Shown here: piece after piece, positions 61,971 to 64,000 of the stretch | Layout: every line of letters begins with the position of its first letter | Numbering within the stretch: the stretch's first letter is position 1 | Origin: Oceanococcus sp. | GTDB lineage: Bacteria > Pseudomonadota > Gammaproteobacteria > Nevskiales > Oceanococcaceae | Assembly: GCA_030147945.1 (NCBI GenBank) | Contig: JASBUL010000125.1 | Location: 1-64,000 of the forward strand | DNA length: 64,000 nt | Direction of reading: 5' to 3' | Translations under genes and position numbers: made by a program | The notes under the pieces: model-generated | Seen by the model: only the letters and a program-made list of their open reading frames with translations | What the model was told of the DNA's origin: nothing | Databases searched by the model: none

Positions 61971-62668
61971 TGAATTCGGGTTTGTGGGCGATCGTGCCCG
62001 CCGCGGGCGTAGGGCAACGCCTTCCAGGGGATGTGCCCAAGCAATACCGTATGCTCAATGGCCAGCGCGTGCTGGACCACTGTCTGGCCCGTTTGCTGGC
62101 GCAGCCGCGCATCAGCGCGGTCATGCTGGCGCTGAGCGCCGACGACACACACTGGGCAGATTGTGCGCATGCCGCCGATGCACGGGTGCACACTTGCGTG
62201 GGCGGCGCTGAGCGGGCCGATTCGGTGCTCGCGGCGCTTAACGCGCTGATGGCGTTGCCGCAGCCTCCGGCCACAGACAGCGGCGTGCTGGTGCATGATG
62301 CCGCGCGGGCGTTGCTGCCGGCTGATGCGCTGGCGCGCCTGTTGAGCACGCCGCCCGGTGTCGATGGAGCCTTGCTGGCGGTGCCGGCCCAGGACACGCT
62401 CAAACGCAGCCAGGACGCGCGCACCGTGGCTCAGACCATTGACCGCGGCTGCATCTGGATGGCGCAGACTCCGCAGTACTTTGAGTTCGCGCGCCTGCAT
62501 CAGGCTCTGGAGCGGGCCTTGCAGCAGGGGCTTGCGATCACCGACGAGGCCTCCTGCATGGAGCTGGCCGGGTACGCCCCCCGTCTGGTGCCGGGCGATG
62601 CGCTCAATTTCAAGATCACCACGCCGTCGGATCTGCGTTTGGCCGAGGCTTTGCTGGAGCAGGTATGA
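61970..62668 (+). CDS. ispD: 2-C-methyl-D-erythritol 4-phosphate cytidylyltransferase
   Basis: MEP pathway: MEP + CTP to CDP-ME. 232 residues from the ATG at 61970 that overlaps the ftsB stop. Nucleotide-binding [29 protein letters not shown] and QTPQYFEF are conserved. It overlaps ispF by 4 bp. Confidence 0.97.
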   Translation: MNSGLWAIVPAAGVGQRLPGDVPKQYRMLNGQRVLDHCLARLLAQPRISAVMLALSADDTHWADCAHAADARVHTCVGGAERADSVLAALNALMALPQPPATDSGVLVHDAARALLPADALARLLSTPPGVDGALLAVPAQDTLKRSQDARTVAQTIDRGCIWMAQTPQYFEFARLHQALERALQQGLAITDEASCMELAGYAPRLVPGDALNFKITTPSDLRLAEALLEQV

Positions 62669-63138
62669 GAGTAGGAATGGGTTTTGATGTACACCGCTTC
62701 GGACCGGGTGATTACGTCACCCTGGGCGGTGTTCGTGTGCCGCATGACAAAGGCGTGATCGCACATTCCGACGGCGACGTGCTGTTGCACGCGCTGTGTG
62801 ATGCCCTGCTTGGTGCAGCGGGGCTCGGTGATATTGGTCAGCACTTTCCCGACACCGATTCCAGTTACGCCGGTGCCGACAGTCGGGAGCTGCTCAAGAC
62901 CGTGCTTGAGCGGGTGGGTGAAGCGGGTTGGCGGGTCGAGAATTGCGATCTGTGTCTGATCAGCGAGCGCCCCAAGTTGTCGCCGCACCGTGATCGCATT
63001 CGCCAGACCATTGCTGCGTTGCTCGAGGTGCCGCTGGATGCGGTGAACTTGAAAGCAACCACCACCGAAAAGCTCGGTTATACCGGTCGTGGTGAGGGTC
63101 TGGCCGCCCAGGCTGTGGCTTTGCTCGAGCGCGTCTAG
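62665..63138 (+). CDS. ispF: 2-C-methyl-D-erythritol 2,4-cyclodiphosphate synthase
   Basis: MEP pathway cyclase, trimeric zinc enzyme. 157 residues; zinc ligands in [11 protein letters not shown] (Asp8, His10) and the His of [20 protein letters not shown] (residues 34-53), and C-terminal [18 protein letters not shown]. Last gene of the plus-strand run; 3 bp from the convergent Smr gene. Confidence 0.98.
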   Translation: MRVGMGFDVHRFGPGDYVTLGGVRVPHDKGVIAHSDGDVLLHALCDALLGAAGLGDIGQHFPDTDSSYAGADSRELLKTVLERVGEAGWRVENCDLCLISERPKLSPHRDRIRQTIAALLEVPLDAVNLKATTTEKLGYTGRGEGLAAQAVALLERV

Positions 63139-63141
63139 GCT

Positions 63142-63708
63142 TTAACCGCGGCGCAGCAGCACCAAGGTTGCGCCGTGTCCGCCGGCCCAGGTCGGGGCCG
63201 AACAGTAAGCCAGCACATCATCGTTCTGACGCAAGCTGATCTCGACCCTGTGTTTGAGTACCGGCACGCCACGCGGTGAATGCAGCCCCTTGCCGTGAAT
63301 GATTTTGACGCAGCGCCATTGCCGCTGCTGCGCGGTGATCAGAAAACTCTGCGTTGCACGGTGGGCCTCGTCGCGCCGCAATCCGTGCACGTCCAGGGTC
63401 GATTGAATCGCGAACTGCCCCCGGCGCAGCTTGCGCAAGATGGCCCGTGGCAGGCTGCCGCGACGAAATTCCTGCTCATCGCCGGTATTGAAATCTTCCG
63501 CATCAAACGGCCCGAGCATGGCTTCCTGCATGATCTCGGCGTGCTCGCGCTGGCGCCGTTCGTGTTGCCCCTGGGTCAGGTCGGGCGGCAGTGGGAGCGG
63601 CGCACGCTGGCGTGCATCCAGCGGTTTGACCCGCGCCAGTTCGGCGCGCCACGCGGACAGCTCATCGCCGTCGTCATCGTCCTGGCCAAATCCGTCGTGC
63701 GGCATCAT
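63142..63708 (-). CDS. Smr-domain protein (SmrA/SmrB-like)
   Basis: 188 residues from tandem ATGs at 63708/63705, with AAAGGCAGG just upstream; the frame extends upstream over surE but that part is not coding. N-terminal charged region with a conserved block ([18 protein letters not shown]) then the Smr domain: [24 protein letters not shown], and [21 protein letters not shown]. coli relatives are nucleases or ribosome-rescue factors; which type this is cannot be settled by eye. It occupies the place where truD sits in Pseudomonas. Confidence 0.9.
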   Translation of the reverse strand: MMPHDGFGQDDDDGDELSAWRAELARVKPLDARQRAPLPLPPDLTQGQHERRQREHAEIMQEAMLGPFDAEDFNTGDEQEFRRGSLPRAILRKLRRGQFAIQSTLDVHGLRRDEAHRATQSFLITAQQRQWRCVKIIHGKGLHSPRGVPVLKHRVEISLRQNDDVLAYCSAPTWAGGHGATLVLLRRG

Positions 63709-63730
63709 CCTGCCTTTCTCCCGCGCCGCG

Positions 63731-63758
63731 TTGGGCGTGGCTGCGTTCAACTGATAAT
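63731..63758 (+). promoter_or_regulatory. Possible surE promoter with very short leader
   Basis: TTGGGC (63731-63736), 16-bp spacer, GATAAT (63753-63758). A start 6-8 bp downstream would leave a leader of only about 7 nt before the surE ATG, with no ribosome site visible. Confidence 0.4.
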
Positions 63759-63771
63759 ATTCGCGCCGCTT

Positions 63772-64000
63772 ATGCGCATACTTCTCTCCAATGATGATGG
63801 CATACACGCGCCGGGATTGCGTGCACTGGCACGCGCCCTGGAATCGCTCGGGCAGCTCACCGTGGTGGCGCCCGACCGGAATCGCAGTGGTGCCAGCAAT
63901 TCTCTGACTCTGGGTCGGCCGCTGCGGATCAACGAGATGCAGCCGGGCTGGTATTCGGTTGATGGCACGCCGACGGACTGCGTGCACCTGGCGATTACCG
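63772..64000 (+). CDS. surE: 5'/3'-nucleotidase SurE, 3' end cut by window edge
   Basis: Stationary-phase survival nucleotidase acting on nucleoside monophosphates. The first 76 residues are visible: [15 protein letters not shown] with the metal Asp pair (Asp8, Asp9), [16 protein letters not shown] with the catalytic-site Ser/Asn, and [13 protein letters not shown]. The frame runs off the window. Divergent from the Smr gene by 63 bp. In related genomes surE is followed by pcm, nlpD and rpoS. Confidence 0.95.
   Translation, partial: MRILLSNDDGIHAPGLRALARALESLGQLTVVAPDRNRSGASNSLTLGRPLRINEMQPGWYSVDGTPTDCVHLAIT

Overview
The window is a GC-rich chromosomal segment from a gammaproteobacterium outside the Enterobacterales. 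The clearest evidence is the long housekeeping run rpsB-tsf-pyrH-frr-uppS-cdsA-dxr-rseP-bamA-skp-lpxD-fabZ-lpxA-lpxB-rnhB-dnaE-accA-tilS followed by pyrG-kdsA-eno-ftsB-ispD-ispF. This order (uppS-cdsA-dxr, and pyrG-kdsA-eno-ftsB) resembles Pseudomonas-type genomes more than E. coli. The lipid A genes, Bam/Skp and FadL-type porin show a Gram-negative envelope. I cannot name the genus. I saw no rRNA, tRNA, CRISPR array, insertion sequence or prophage.

Layout. 1-6110: a three-gene copper/silver RND efflux operon (outer-membrane factor cut by the window edge, CusB-like adaptor carrying two extra C-terminal CusF-like domains, CusA pump). 6164-10210: a signalling cluster of a single-domain response regulator, a sensor kinase and a sensorless kinase on the minus strand, divergent from a response regulator-GGDEF cyclase. 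10230-15306: a 58-residue orphan, a 2OG-Fe dioxygenase, a lipoprotein-type KatG, a secreted alpha/beta hydrolase and a YchJ-like protein. 15313-18741: a zinc-starvation island in which an operon of a CobW GTPase, a DUF1826 protein and zur diverges from dksA2-folE across a perfect-looking Zur operator. 18749-24971: a phosphoesterase-crotonase pair, a MAPEG protein, a small secreted orphan, a CBS protein, an orphan lipoprotein and a FadL-family porin. 24985-30854: sulfur handling (two YeeE/YedE half-transporters divergent from a persulfide dioxygenase and a SulP transporter), a DUF2333 protein and an amino-acid:sodium symporter. 30991-32010: class I aldolase. 32075-37483: map-glnD-dapD-dapE on the minus strand. 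37802-63138: the dense housekeeping run on the plus strand. The end holds an Smr-domain protein and the start of surE.

How it works together. The accessory left half handles metals (copper export, zinc sparing), peroxide, reduced sulfur and c-di-GMP signalling. The right half covers translation (S2, EF-Ts, ribosome recycling, TilS), isoprenoids (Dxr, IspD, IspF, UppS), phospholipid and fatty acid synthesis (CdsA, FabZ, AccA), lipid A and KDO (LpxD/A/B, KdsA), outer membrane assembly (RseP, BamA, Skp), replication (DnaE, RNase HII), CTP and glycolysis. Most genes there overlap or abut, implying translational coupling.

The best candidates for something under-described are the CusB-CusF-CusF fusion with Trp-to-Met replacements, the self-contained Zur island (with a possible Cys-rich leader ORF), the lipoprotein KatG, and the operator-covered divergent promoter of the sulfur cluster.
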